Part shown: in pieces, positions 8,999-17,970 of the stretch
Layout of the letters: each line of letters opens with the position of its first letter
Numbering within the stretch: position 1 is the first letter of the stretch
Assembly: GCF_002222055.1 (NCBI RefSeq)
Contig: NZ_MUGS01000062.1
Span: 1 to 64,000, forward strand
Reading direction: 5' to 3'
Length of the DNA stretch: 64,000 nt
From: Flavobacterium araucananum
Lineage (GTDB): Bacteria > Bacteroidota > Bacteroidia > Flavobacteriales > Flavobacteriaceae
Made by a program: the position numbers and the translations under genes
The notes under the pieces: model-generated
Seen by the model: only the letters and a program-made list of their open reading frames with translations
Told to the model about the DNA's origin: nothing
Database searches by the model: none

Positions 8999-11900
8999 AT
9001 GACTTTTACGATAGCCAATTTAAGGAAAATTCTATTTTTCCTAGCCCTGTTCATATCTGGTTTTAAGGGTTTTTCTCAGAATAAAGGGATTACTTTACAG
9101 CTAAAAAGCAAACCTATAAGCTTGATTATTAAATCGATTGAAGAACAAAGCGATTTTAGAATCATTTATAATGCCCGAAAAATTAATGCCGATCAGTTGG
9201 CGGATATAAATGTTGTTAATGCAAGTTTAGAAACTACATTAACACAATTATTTTCAGGTAAAAATATTGACTTTTATATCCAAAACAAACAGGTTTTATT
9301 AACGAACTCTGCTCCTGCTTCGACCGCTACTGTAACCACTCCCGAAAAAGAACGATTGATAAGCGGAACGGTTTATAGTGTGAAGGAAAAACTACCGCTT
9401 GCCGGCGCAACAATTCGCATAAAAGGTACCGGAATGGGTGCTATAACAGACTTTAAAGGAAAATTTGTTTATGCTTTAAAAGGAAATAATATTAATAATA
9501 CGATCCTTGAAGTTGGCTTTTTGGGCATGCAACCACAAACGATTAAAGCCGATAATAAAAAGGAATTTACGTTTTATCTTGACGAATTTACAGATGAACT
9601 AAGTCAGGTGATTATTACATCGTCTTACGGAACCAAAAAACTAAAAGAGGAAATTGTAGGGAGTATTTCGACTCTGAATGCTAAGGATATAGCGGTACAA
9701 CAAGCATCTGAAAGTATCGATAAAATGGTCGAAGGGCAAATTGCAGGAGTTTTGGTCGAAAATGTTTCGGGAGTTGGCGGTCCGGTTAAGATCAACATTC
9801 GCGGGCAGGGAACCCTAAAATCATTGTCGAATTCTTTTCTGGGTACATCGACACAACCGTTAATCATTGTCGATGGCGTTATCATGAGCGAACAAGCCGG
9901 TATTGACAGCGAATATTTTGACGGAGGGCGATTAGCCGAAGGTTTATCGAATCCTCTGGCAATGATCTCACCGGATAATATCGAAGATTTTACAGTGCTA
10001 AAAGATGCCGCAGCTGTTGGTATTTATGGTGCTGACGGTGCAAACGGAGTCATTTTGATTACGACTAAAAAGGGAAAAGCAGGAAAAACTAAATTCGGAT
10101 TTTCAAACCAACTTGGAGTTTCATCTGCCGTAAATCAAATTAAATATTTGAATGGTGCACAATATACTGAATTGAGAAATGATTACCTGAAGAATACTTC
10201 TACGGGATATGTTCCGGTTCCCTACAACGGAATCGACACCAATTGGTTCGATTTATTAAACAAAACAGGAATCTACAACAAATATAATTTTAGTGTTTCC
10301 GGAGGTGTTTCCAATTTTTCGTATCGCAGTACCTTAACCTATTTAAGCATCGACGAACCCCAATTGGGCAATACTACAAAACAACTTAACGGAGGATTAA
10401 ATCTAGGATACCACCACTCAAAATGGGATGTTAATGTATCGTTGAACCCCAGTTATATCAAAAAAGATGCACCTAATATTTATTATGACTTTGCTTATTT
10501 GCCTACCCTGTCTCCTTATAATCCGGACGGTACTTATTCGACTCTTGGCGTGTCAGGCGGTAATACAGGAGGAAACCCCTTGGCGGCAATCGGGCAAAAC
10601 AAGAATGAAACAGAGAGTCGCGGGATTTTAGGAAGTTTGAATCTAGGGTATGAACTGAATAAAAATATAAAATTTGGAACCTTGTTTGGTATCGATTATC
10701 TGGATAAAGCGCAGGATCGTTACTTTTCGGGAGAAAACGAAAGCGGACAAAATAATGGTACATTTCTCTTAAATGAAAAAACATATCCAAACTGGGGAAG
10801 ACGCCTGATACATAACCGAAATTCTACCAAATGGAACTGGCAGGGACAAATGTTGTTTAACAAAAACATCAACCCAAACAATACTATAGACGGTGTTGCA
10901 GGTTTTGAACTTTCGGAAGAAAAAATCAATTTTGATTATGCATCAGCATCCGGTTTTGTAAACCCAAATGTCATTAATAAAATTGAAGATGCGATACAGG
11001 ACGACAATCTTTTGACACCTTTGATCAACGAAACCAGAACCAGACAAGTAAGAGGTTCCGAGATTAGCAATAATTCGAGAGTGTCCTTATTCTCTCAGAT
11101 CAATTACAATTATAAAAAGAAATACTATGTTTTGGCCAATTTTAGACGTGACGAAAGTTCTGTTTTTGGCGATGATACAAATGTGGCTTACAACAGTGGT
11201 GCAGGTTTAGCCTGGATTACGAGCAACGAAAATTTCCTGAAATCAAATTCCTGGATCGATCTCTTAAAGTTTAAAATCAGTTACGGTTCAACCGGTAATT
11301 CACGTATAGGTTCGTACCGATCCAAGGGGTTGTATACGGTTTCTCAAAACGGATATAATGGCGATACGAGTGCCACTTCGAGCGTTTCTCCTAACGGAAA
11401 TTTAAGCTGGGAGAAAAATGTAAAATTCAATACCGGAATCGATTTTAATGTTTTCAATACGGTCGAACTTTCGTTAGAATACTATTACGACAGTTTATCT
11501 GATTTGATTGCTGCGCGCGACATTCCAACAGAAACAGGATATAGTTCTGTACAATTGAACGCTGCCGATATGTACAATAAAGGTTTTGAGTTTACGACCA
11601 GAATCAAATGGTTTAAAAAAGGAAAGTTCAAATGGACTTCGTCTTTCAATATCTCAACAGTCGAAAATAAAGTAACTGATCTGGTTGGTTTAGGCAGTGA
11701 TTATTCGTTGTCTAATATTGCTCTGGAACAAAAAATTGGGTACAGTACCACCACTATCTGGGGCTTAAACTGGGTTGGTGTTGATCCGGCAACCGGAAGG
11801 GATTTAATTAAGAAAAATGGTCAGATTTATGACGCAGCCACTTACAACAGATTATTTACCAATGCCGATTGGGAACCTATTGGCGATTCGCAACCTAAAG

Positions 11901-12355
11901 CTTTTGGTGGTTTTAGCAATAAATTTACGCTAAACAACATTACTTTATCGATAACAGGTGCTTTTCAATGGGGCGGTGACAAACTAGTTTCAGATCAGAT
12001 TATCTCAAAATACAGTACAACATCAAACCGAAACATGTCTGTAAATGCTTATGATTACTGGAGAAATCAGGGAGACATTGTTACACAACCTACACCTAGC
12101 AATAATACTTTGTTAGCGAATATGAGTAAATATGTTTATGATGCGACTTATATCAAAATCAACAATATAAACCTGAGTTATAATGTTCCTCTCAAAAATA
12201 CTTTTCTGGATACTTTGACTGTTTTTGCAGATGTTTCGAATGCTTTGTATTGGTACAAAGAAAAAAGTCCGTCAGGAATGAATGGCATCAGAGAATTTAA
12301 TTACACTTATCCGCAAGCAAGAACAATTTCGTGCGGAATTAATACTAAATTTTAA
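8999..12355 (+). CDS. SusC/RagA-type TonB-linked outer-membrane transporter with STN domain
   Basis: This 1118-residue protein has a signal peptide (about 1-26), an STN/secretin-type signalling domain (about 29-101) and a carboxypeptidase-like beta-sandwich (about 115-195). A TonB box and plug start near residue 200, with the family hallmarks PVKINIRGQGTL and DAAAVGIYGADGANGVILITTKKG. A beta barrel completes it. The STN domain marks it as a transducing receptor partnered with the FecR and ECF sigma genes just upstream. SusC forms the pore and the following SusD the lid. Substrates of such pairs are usually glycans or peptides, but the gene neighbours here do not identify one. Confidence 0.93.
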   Translation: MTFTIANLRKILFFLALFISGFKGFSQNKGITLQLKSKPISLIIKSIEEQSDFRIIYNARKINADQLADINVVNASLETTLTQLFSGKNIDFYIQNKQVLLTNSAPASTATVTTPEKERLISGTVYSVKEKLPLAGATIRIKGTGMGAITDFKGKFVYALKGNNINNTILEVGFLGMQPQTIKADNKKEFTFYLDEFTDELSQVIITSSYGTKKLKEEIVGSISTLNAKDIAVQQASESIDKMVEGQIAGVLVENVSGVGGPVKINIRGQGTLKSLSNSFLGTSTQPLIIVDGVIMSEQAGIDSEYFDGGRLAEGLSNPLAMISPDNIEDFTVLKDAAAVGIYGADGANGVILITTKKGKAGKTKFGFSNQLGVSSAVNQIKYLNGAQYTELRNDYLKNTSTGYVPVPYNGIDTNWFDLLNKTGIYNKYNFSVSGGVSNFSYRSTLTYLSIDEPQLGNTTKQLNGGLNLGYHHSKWDVNVSLNPSYIKKDAPNIYYDFAYLPTLSPYNPDGTYSTLGVSGGNTGGNPLAAIGQNKNETESRGILGSLNLGYELNKNIKFGTLFGIDYLDKAQDRYFSGENESGQNNGTFLLNEKTYPNWGRRLIHNRNSTKWNWQGQMLFNKNINPNNTIDGVAGFELSEEKINFDYASASGFVNPNVINKIEDAIQDDNLLTPLINETRTRQVRGSEISNNSRVSLFSQINYNYKKKYYVLANFRRDESSVFGDDTNVAYNSGAGLAWITSNENFLKSNSWIDLLKFKISYGSTGNSRIGSYRSKGLYTVSQNGYNGDTSATSSVSPNGNLSWEKNVKFNTGIDFNVFNTVELSLEYYYDSLSDLIAARDIPTETGYSSVQLNAADMYNKGFEFTTRIKWFKKGKFKWTSSFNISTVENKVTDLVGLGSDYSLSNIALEQKIGYSTTTIWGLNWVGVDPATGRDLIKKNGQIYDAATYNRLFTNADWEPIGDSQPKAFGGFSNKFTLNNITLSITGAFQWGGDKLVSDQIISKYSTTSNRNMSVNAYDYWRNQGDIVTQPTPSNNTLLANMSKYVYDATYIKINNINLSYNVPLKNTFLDTLTVFADVSNALYWYKEKSPSGMNGIREFNYTYPQARTISCGINTKF

Positions 12356-12359
12356 AAAG

Positions 12360-13838
12360 ATGAAATATTTTAAATATAGAACCGGATTGCAATTCACGCT
12401 CCTTATGGTCTCGCTTTTTTTATGGCAAGGGTGTAGTGATTTTTTAGAACAAGAACCGGGTACACAAGTTTCTATTACAGAACAGCTGGATAGTAAAGCC
12501 GGTGTATTGCAAGCCTTAAACGGTATGTATCGTGGTGTTGAGTCTAATTTGCGTGCCGGAGTGTTTCCTGTTTATGCAGATGTACAAGGCGGAAATTTAA
12601 AATTTACCCCATCTGTTGCTTCCAGTACATCAGGATTAATTACGATCCCGTCGCCTATAGTAAACCTCTACTCTTTTGACGATCAATCTGATGCTTCAAA
12701 TTTTTCGACCTTTTACAGCAGCAGTTACAGCATTATCAATCAGTGCAATTTGATTTTAGAATTTACAGATGCTTTACCCGATGCAACAGCTGCCGAAAAA
12801 AGTCAGATAAAAGCACAGGCATTGACTGTTAGGGCTTATGCTCATTTTTTATTAAGCGAAGTATACGCCCAAAACTACGGGTATACAGAAGATGCCTCGC
12901 ATTTGGGAATTATTTACAATACGGCCTCATTGGTCAAAGGTCTTACCTATCCTGCCAGAGAAACTGTCGCCAATACCTATACTCTAATAATCAATGACAT
13001 TACAACTGCCGTAAGCCTGTATTCTGATACTGTACTTTTGACCGGACCGTCTTATTCTTATTTTAATAAAAATAGCGCAAAAGCATTATTAGCCCGGGTT
13101 TATTTGTCTAAAAAAGACTGGAAAAATGCATACGAAACAGCCAATGATGTTATTTTAAATTCAGGCGTTACCCTTGTAAATTCAGCCAATTATGTTGCAC
13201 AATGGGAACAACCTGATCTTCCGGTTTCTGAAATTTTATTAGAATTTTCGATTCCTAAAACTACAGACGGAACTGTAAGCGGGTCAATGTCTGTACCGTT
13301 TGGATATACTTCTAAAACCGTTTACGGAACTTATGTAGCATCGCAGGATCTGATAGACCTGTATGAAACGACAGATATCAGAAAACAATTATTTCTCGAA
13401 AAACCACTAGCTACTTTAGTAAACCTGCAACCGGCAGACCGCAATTACAGTTTTACCAAAAAATTTCAGGGAAATCCCGGATATGTTGCTTTCAGATTAA
13501 GCGAGCAATACTTAATTCGTGCCGAAGCCGCCTTGAAACTAAACAATCCGGATCAGGCAAAAACAGATATTAATACAATCAGAGCCAGAGCCAATGCAAC
13601 TTTGCTAACCAATAACAACAACCTTGAAGAAGCTTTGTTTCTGGAAAGAAGAAAAGAGTTGTGTTTTGAGGGGCATTTACTTTTTGACATCGCCAGAAAC
13701 AAAAAAAATATTTCGCGCAATGACGGCTGTATCTCCCTTACTTGTTCACTTACTTATCCGTCGCCTAAGTATGTTTTACCAATACCACGTTACAATCTTA
13801 ATCTTAATCCAAACTTAAAACAAAATGAATCGTACTAA
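12360..13838 (+). CDS. SusD/RagB-family surface lipoprotein
   Basis: This 492-residue lipoprotein starts at the ATG at 12360, 4 bases after the susC stop. An ATG further upstream lies within susC and is rejected. The N-terminal hydrophobic segment ends in a lipobox-like LWQGC (Cys 22). It then has the alpha-helical TPR-like fold of SusD proteins (KAQALTVRAYAHFLL, YLIRAEAAL) and the usual C-terminal LPIPRYNLNLNPNLKQN ending. It caps the neighbouring SusC barrel and captures substrate at the cell surface. Its stop overlaps the next gene by 14 bases, so the two are coupled. Confidence 0.93.
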   Translation: MKYFKYRTGLQFTLLMVSLFLWQGCSDFLEQEPGTQVSITEQLDSKAGVLQALNGMYRGVESNLRAGVFPVYADVQGGNLKFTPSVASSTSGLITIPSPIVNLYSFDDQSDASNFSTFYSSSYSIINQCNLILEFTDALPDATAAEKSQIKAQALTVRAYAHFLLSEVYAQNYGYTEDASHLGIIYNTASLVKGLTYPARETVANTYTLIINDITTAVSLYSDTVLLTGPSYSYFNKNSAKALLARVYLSKKDWKNAYETANDVILNSGVTLVNSANYVAQWEQPDLPVSEILLEFSIPKTTDGTVSGSMSVPFGYTSKTVYGTYVASQDLIDLYETTDIRKQLFLEKPLATLVNLQPADRNYSFTKKFQGNPGYVAFRLSEQYLIRAEAALKLNNPDQAKTDINTIRARANATLLTNNNNLEEALFLERRKELCFEGHLLFDIARNKKNISRNDGCISLTCSLTYPSPKYVLPIPRYNLNLNPNLKQNESY

Positions 13839-15318
13839 ATTTATATCCGTATTAAGTCTCGTTATAACCTTATTTGCCTCTTGTTCTAAAGATGATTACA
13901 GATTAGATTCTAAAAATACAACGCCTTATATCAGGTTCAATTTTCTGGCAAACTCTGCTGGTGTTCCGCTTGAATACCCTGCTGTAAGTACCACAATAAT
14001 TCCGGCAATCACGTATGATAATAAATCGATCAAAAAATTAAAAGTTCCTGTAACCTTGAGTTCTGCAACACTAAAATCGTCTGTTACGGCCCATTTTAGT
14101 GCCGTAACATCCGGAGATATCACGAGTTTTAGCGTAGAACCTGTAAACCAATTGTTGTTTGAAGGCAATAAACTTACCGATACCATTTATCTTTCTTTTG
14201 ATAAAAGATGGAAAGACAAACAGACTATTACGCTAAAATTAGAGCATGTTTCAGATCCTGAAATCCATATTGGCAATCTCAATTCGTCCTCCTTAAACGA
14301 TAGTTTTACCATAAATCTGGCAGAAATAAGTACCACCTATACCCTTCCTGAAAAACAAATTAATATAAAAGGAGCAGTGGGCGAAAAAGTAGATTTTAAA
14401 GTAAATTTTCCTAACGGATTTATTCCGTCAGAAATTGATAATCTTTCTATTTTTAAATTTACAAATGGTTTTGAATATGCACTAACACACGATGATTTTG
14501 GCGATAACCGAAGCTCCATAACCTATCATTTAACACTTCTGGAAGATATCCAGAACGACGATGTGCGCTTTGAATCTAAGATTACCTTAGTCAACGCTAC
14601 CAACTATATTGCGACTGGCAATACTGGTTTGCAAATTGTAAAACCAATAAAATCACCTCGTGATATTCAGGCTAATCCCGCTTCTAAATTCTACGATTTA
14701 TCGAATAAATTTTATCTTACCTACGGCGAAAACTGGTTTGATAAAAGCGGTACTTGCGCCTGGCAGGCTTACAATGCTTTTACGTTTCCGGTAGTGGTAA
14801 CAAAAGATGCCGAAAACGCAATATTGTATAGCGATAACGGCACAACAAACCCCAATGATGATATTTATCACGATGCTTTTAAAATAGGATTTAATGTCGT
14901 TACAGGAACGTCTACCACAAACTCTTTTAACTTAAAAAGATGGTTTACCAACGAAAATGTAAATGCAGCAAATTCTCCGGGATTTAATATTACCTCAGCA
15001 CTTGAATTTTTTCCGGAAAACGGAAACAGTAAAACTAACGGAAGCGTACTTGTAAATCCGCAGTCGATTACAATTGCCCCAACAGGCAAAGGCGCTGACG
15101 GAAAAGATAAACCGGGATATGTTATAGACATTTCTGGAGAAGGAACTTATAAAGAAATAAGCGCAGGTTTATTCGAAATTTCGTTTGAATTGAAACTTAC
15201 CAACGAGCAACTTTTTGGAGGAACCGTTTCCTGCCAATACAGAATGTACAACAATAAAACCTATCCAAAGTTATCGCCTTTGACGGAATCGTGCCCTAAA
15301 GAAGTTACATTGCCTTAG
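13825..15318 (+). CDS. Large secreted lipoprotein of unknown function, SusCD operon
   Basis: This 497-residue protein has a lipoprotein signal (lipobox-like TLFASC, Cys 20) and a long beta-rich body without a domain I can name. It overlaps the end of susD by 14 bases, so it is part of the same operon. In that position it is probably a surface-exposed accessory binding lipoprotein of the SusC/SusD complex, comparable in place to SusE/F or DUF1735/DUF4843-type proteins. Only two Cys pairs appear besides the lipid Cys, and there are no heme or hydrolase motifs. I do not recognise the family, so function rests on position only. Confidence 0.75.
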   Translation: MNRTKFISVLSLVITLFASCSKDDYRLDSKNTTPYIRFNFLANSAGVPLEYPAVSTTIIPAITYDNKSIKKLKVPVTLSSATLKSSVTAHFSAVTSGDITSFSVEPVNQLLFEGNKLTDTIYLSFDKRWKDKQTITLKLEHVSDPEIHIGNLNSSSLNDSFTINLAEISTTYTLPEKQINIKGAVGEKVDFKVNFPNGFIPSEIDNLSIFKFTNGFEYALTHDDFGDNRSSITYHLTLLEDIQNDDVRFESKITLVNATNYIATGNTGLQIVKPIKSPRDIQANPASKFYDLSNKFYLTYGENWFDKSGTCAWQAYNAFTFPVVVTKDAENAILYSDNGTTNPNDDIYHDAFKIGFNVVTGTSTTNSFNLKRWFTNENVNAANSPGFNITSALEFFPENGNSKTNGSVLVNPQSITIAPTGKGADGKDKPGYVIDISGEGTYKEISAGLFEISFELKLTNEQLFGGTVSCQYRMYNNKTYPKLSPLTESCPKEVTLP

Positions 15319-15322
15319 GTTG

Positions 15323-15600
15323 CAGTTCTTAATGGAAGTTTTCAGTCGCAGTCGCAGTTCTTAATGGAAGTTTTCAGTCGCAGTCGCAGATTTCAGTCGC
15401 AGATTGCGGTAAAAACAGGAACCAAAACTTTGACAAACTTTTAAAACCAAGATCGAAACTGAGACTGAGACCGAGACTGAAAACTGAGACTGAAAACCGA
15501 GACTGTAAACCGAGACTGAAAACCGAGACTGAGACCGAGACTGAAAACTGAGACTGTAAACCGAGACTAAGACCGAAAACCGACATTCAAAAAAATATAA
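15323..15600 (+). repeat. 32-bp tandem duplication and GAGACT hexamer tract
   Basis: The 284-base gap before the cytochrome peroxidase gene is made of repeats. A 32-bp unit starting CAGTTCTTAATGG is present twice in tandem (15323 and 15355) and ends in CAGTCGCAG repeats. From about 15453 to 15590 a degenerate tract of GAGACTGAGACC and GAGACTGAAAAC units follows. The TTTTCAGTCGCAG parts are roughly complementary to the CTGAGACTGAAAA parts, so the transcript could fold into a long irregular stem. The hexamer tract is shared with 802-840. Confidence 0.8.
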
Positions 15601-15602
15601 AA

Positions 15603-16745
15603 TTGAAAAAACTACTAATCCCTCTCCTGTTCTTACTAAGCTTAACGGCTTACAAAAGCATCGAACAACCTGATTATATCGACATTCAGGAATTAAGAAA
15701 ACTGTATTCGAGCGGCGATCCATCGTCCTGGCCCGAACCAGAATTAGATAAAAGTATAGACAAAAAAGCATTCCGGGATATCGGGGTGCTTTCTGCTGTT
15801 CCGTACCCGGAGTACAATCCATATTCGAAAGAAAAAGAAAGTTTGGGTAAACTATTATTTTTTGATCCCAGATTATCCACAAGCGGGCAAATTGCGTGTG
15901 CTTCATGCCATAATCCTGAATTGGGCTGGACAGATAATTTAACCCGTTCTTTTGGTCATGATCGCCAAACGGGCAAACGTAATTCAATGACGATTTTAAA
16001 CTCGGCTTATGCCAAAACTTTATTTTGGGACGGTCGCGCTTCAAGTCTCGAAGATCAGGCAAAATTCCCGATTGGAGATCCGCTGGAAATGAATGAAAAG
16101 TTGACCATTGCTGTTGATAAAATTGCAAAAATTAAAGGCTATAATACACTTTTTGAAGCTGCTTTTGGAGACAAAAAAGTATCGCTGCAACGCATACAAT
16201 ATGCAATTGCTACTTTCGAAAGATCGATTAACAGCCCTAAAAGCAAATTTGATCAGTTTGTAAGCGGCAAATCTGATGCTTATACAGATTCGCAGGTAAA
16301 AGGTTTGCATTTGTTCCGGACCAAAGCACAATGCATCAATTGCCACAATACACCTTATTTTAGCGATAATGAGTTTCATAACGACGGGCAAACTTTATTT
16401 GGAACTAAAAACGAAGATTTTGGGCGTTATAATGTCACCAAAGATGTAAAAGATATCGGTAAATTCAGAACGCCTACACTGCGCGAAGTGGTCAATACAA
16501 AACCCTGGATGCATCACGGGCATTTTCCGTCCTTGCTGGATGTGGTCGAATTGTATAATGGAGGGAACCCCTCTCCGGTCCAGAAAAAATACCTGGGAAC
16601 GGCAAGAGATTCATTGATTCCAAAAATAGATCCTATGCTTAAAAAATTAGATTTAAACAAAGACGAAATCAGCGATTTATTGGCCTTTATTGAAACGCTG
16701 AGTACGCCAACACGAAGAATTATGATACCTGCACTACCAAAATAA
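15603..16745 (+). CDS. Di-heme cytochrome c peroxidase (CcpA/MauG family)
   Basis: This 380-residue exported protein has a signal-like N-terminus and two heme c attachment motifs, C99-ASCH103 and C244-INCH248. It also carries the family segments LGKLLFFDPRLS, FWDGRASSLEDQA, DIGKFRTPTLREV and PWMHHG, where M303 is a possible distal ligand. Members reduce hydrogen peroxide with electrons from small cytochromes, or in the MauG branch oxidise protein side chains. The start is a TTG at 15603; no ATG gives a signal peptide. It sits downstream of the SusCD-lipoprotein genes on the same strand after a repeat-filled gap, so it may belong to that operon. Confidence 0.9.
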   Translation: MKKLLIPLLFLLSLTAYKSIEQPDYIDIQELRKLYSSGDPSSWPEPELDKSIDKKAFRDIGVLSAVPYPEYNPYSKEKESLGKLLFFDPRLSTSGQIACASCHNPELGWTDNLTRSFGHDRQTGKRNSMTILNSAYAKTLFWDGRASSLEDQAKFPIGDPLEMNEKLTIAVDKIAKIKGYNTLFEAAFGDKKVSLQRIQYAIATFERSINSPKSKFDQFVSGKSDAYTDSQVKGLHLFRTKAQCINCHNTPYFSDNEFHNDGQTLFGTKNEDFGRYNVTKDVKDIGKFRTPTLREVVNTKPWMHHGHFPSLLDVVELYNGGNPSPVQKKYLGTARDSLIPKIDPMLKKLDLNKDEISDLLAFIETLSTPTRRIMIPALPK

Positions 16746-16799
16746 AACAGGCTCATTTTGTAAAATCATGTGAATTATCCCCAAGATTCACAGCTTTAA

Positions 16800-16840
16800 A
16801 AGTCTATTTCATTGATTTGAAATGGGCTTTTTTTATTTTA
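16800..16840 (+). terminator. Rho-independent terminator after the peroxidase gene
   Basis: AGTCTATTTCA, a short TTGAT loop, then TGAAATGGGCT form an 11-bp stem if G-U pairs are allowed, followed by a run of seven T. It would end the transcript of the SusCD-peroxidase genes. Confidence 0.7.
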
Positions 16841-17075
16841 AACATCTAGAAACATAGTACAAATAAAATGTAGAAGATGTTTCGCTACAAATAAATCTCA
16901 TAGCACTATGTAAAAAACGTGATTTTCTAACAATATCTAAATTGTAGTTTCAAATCTATGTCTCTATGTATTTAAAAAAATTACGTGTTATAATAATAGA
17001 AATTCTTATCATAATTTACTATTCATTCATTGAAGTATAAAATAGCTTCTCTATTATAATCTTTGAATCGTTTTT
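16841..17075. repeat. Gap with ACATAGAAACATAG-type inverted repeat
   Basis: No gene is seen between the peroxidase terminator and the VOC gene. ATCTAGAAACATAG near 16846 and CTATGTCTCTATGTATTT near 16960 face each other, with a TAGCACTATG segment between. This is a degenerate member of the same palindromic family seen at 6726-6952 and 58929-58968. A likely -7 box (TAAATTTG) for the next gene lies at 17076-17083. Confidence 0.5.
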
Positions 17076-17083
17076 TAAATTTG
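17076..17083 (+). promoter_or_regulatory. Putative -7 box of the VOC gene
   Basis: TAAATTTG fits TAnnTTTG exactly and lies 43 bases before the ATG at 17126. No convincing -33 TTTG is seen at the usual spacing. Confidence 0.35.
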
Positions 17084-17125
17084 TTTGAAACGAAAAAATT
17101 CTTTTATTCTTAAAAAAATACCATT

Positions 17126-17776
17126 ATGAAATTAGAACACATCCAGATTCAGACCAATAACATTCAGGAAACTGCAACATTTTATACCCAAATATTAAAC
17201 CTTTCTATAATCGAAAAAGAAACAGAATCGATTAGCATACAAGCCGGAAATTCTATTTTGAAATTTGTCGAAAATCCTGAATTTAATTCTGTCTATCATT
17301 TTGCTTTCAACATTCCGGAGAACAAACTCGAAGACGCTATTCGATGGTGTAAAGACAAAGTAGATTTAATTCTAATAGAAGATCAAAATGTGATTACCCG
17401 TTTTGAAAACTGGAATGCCAATGCTGTTTATTTTTATGACAACAATGGCAATTTATTGGAGTTTATTGCCAGACATGATCTTGACAATGCCCAGACCGAA
17501 AAATTTAGTTCTAATGCTATTTTGAATATCAGCGAGATTGGGATCGTAAACGAAAAACCATTGGAATTAGGAAATCAATTGATTGCAAAACACGGATTAG
17601 AATTGTTTGCTAAAAATGATAACAGCGAATTGTTTGCTGCTCTTGGAGATGACGAAGGTTTATTGATACTGGTAAAACCGGGTCGAAATTGGTATCCAAC
17701 CCAAACTCCATCAGAAAGTAATGCAACCACTATTCGAATAGAGAATAAAAATAATCGCATTGAATTGTCTTTTTAA
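17126..17776 (+). CDS. VOC-family (glyoxalase-fold) protein
   Basis: This 216-residue cytoplasmic protein has the paired beta-alpha-beta-beta-beta modules of the vicinal-oxygen-chelate superfamily. H4 in KLEHIQIQTNN, H53 in VYHFAFNIP and the E in NNGNLLEFIARHD are the usual metal-ligand positions. The second half (about 125-216) is a less conserved repeat of the fold. Members include glyoxalases, dioxygenases and resistance proteins, and the sequence does not decide between them. It appears to be a single-gene unit with its own -7 box and a terminator directly after it. Confidence 0.8.
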   Translation: MKLEHIQIQTNNIQETATFYTQILNLSIIEKETESISIQAGNSILKFVENPEFNSVYHFAFNIPENKLEDAIRWCKDKVDLILIEDQNVITRFENWNANAVYFYDNNGNLLEFIARHDLDNAQTEKFSSNAILNISEIGIVNEKPLELGNQLIAKHGLELFAKNDNSELFAALGDDEGLLILVKPGRNWYPTQTPSESNATTIRIENKNNRIELSF

Positions 17777-17805
17777 GAGTTCGAAAAAAACAACTGTAAT
17801 TTCAG

Positions 17806-17834
17806 GCCTGATTCTAACAAATCAGGCTTTTTTT
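17806..17834 (+). terminator. Rho-independent terminator after the VOC gene
   Basis: GCCTGATT, a 6-base loop, AATCAGGC and then seven T make a perfect 8-bp stem and U-tract 30 bases after the stop codon. Confidence 0.85.
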
Positions 17835-17970
17835 ATGTTTCATTTTATAAAATGCAACATAAAAAACTATAAATCAATTCTTTAAAACAAATAACTTTAC
17901 AAATCAAATTCGTTACGCTTTTTAATTTATCCCTTTTTAGCCCAATTCAATCATTTTAAACACATTTCCC

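Noticed and set aside
15361..16128. A 255-codon minus-strand open frame opposite the peroxidase gene
   Set aside because: It reads through the GAGACT repeats and antisense of a clear heme-protein gene; its Ser/Val/Phe repeats are simple-sequence artefacts.
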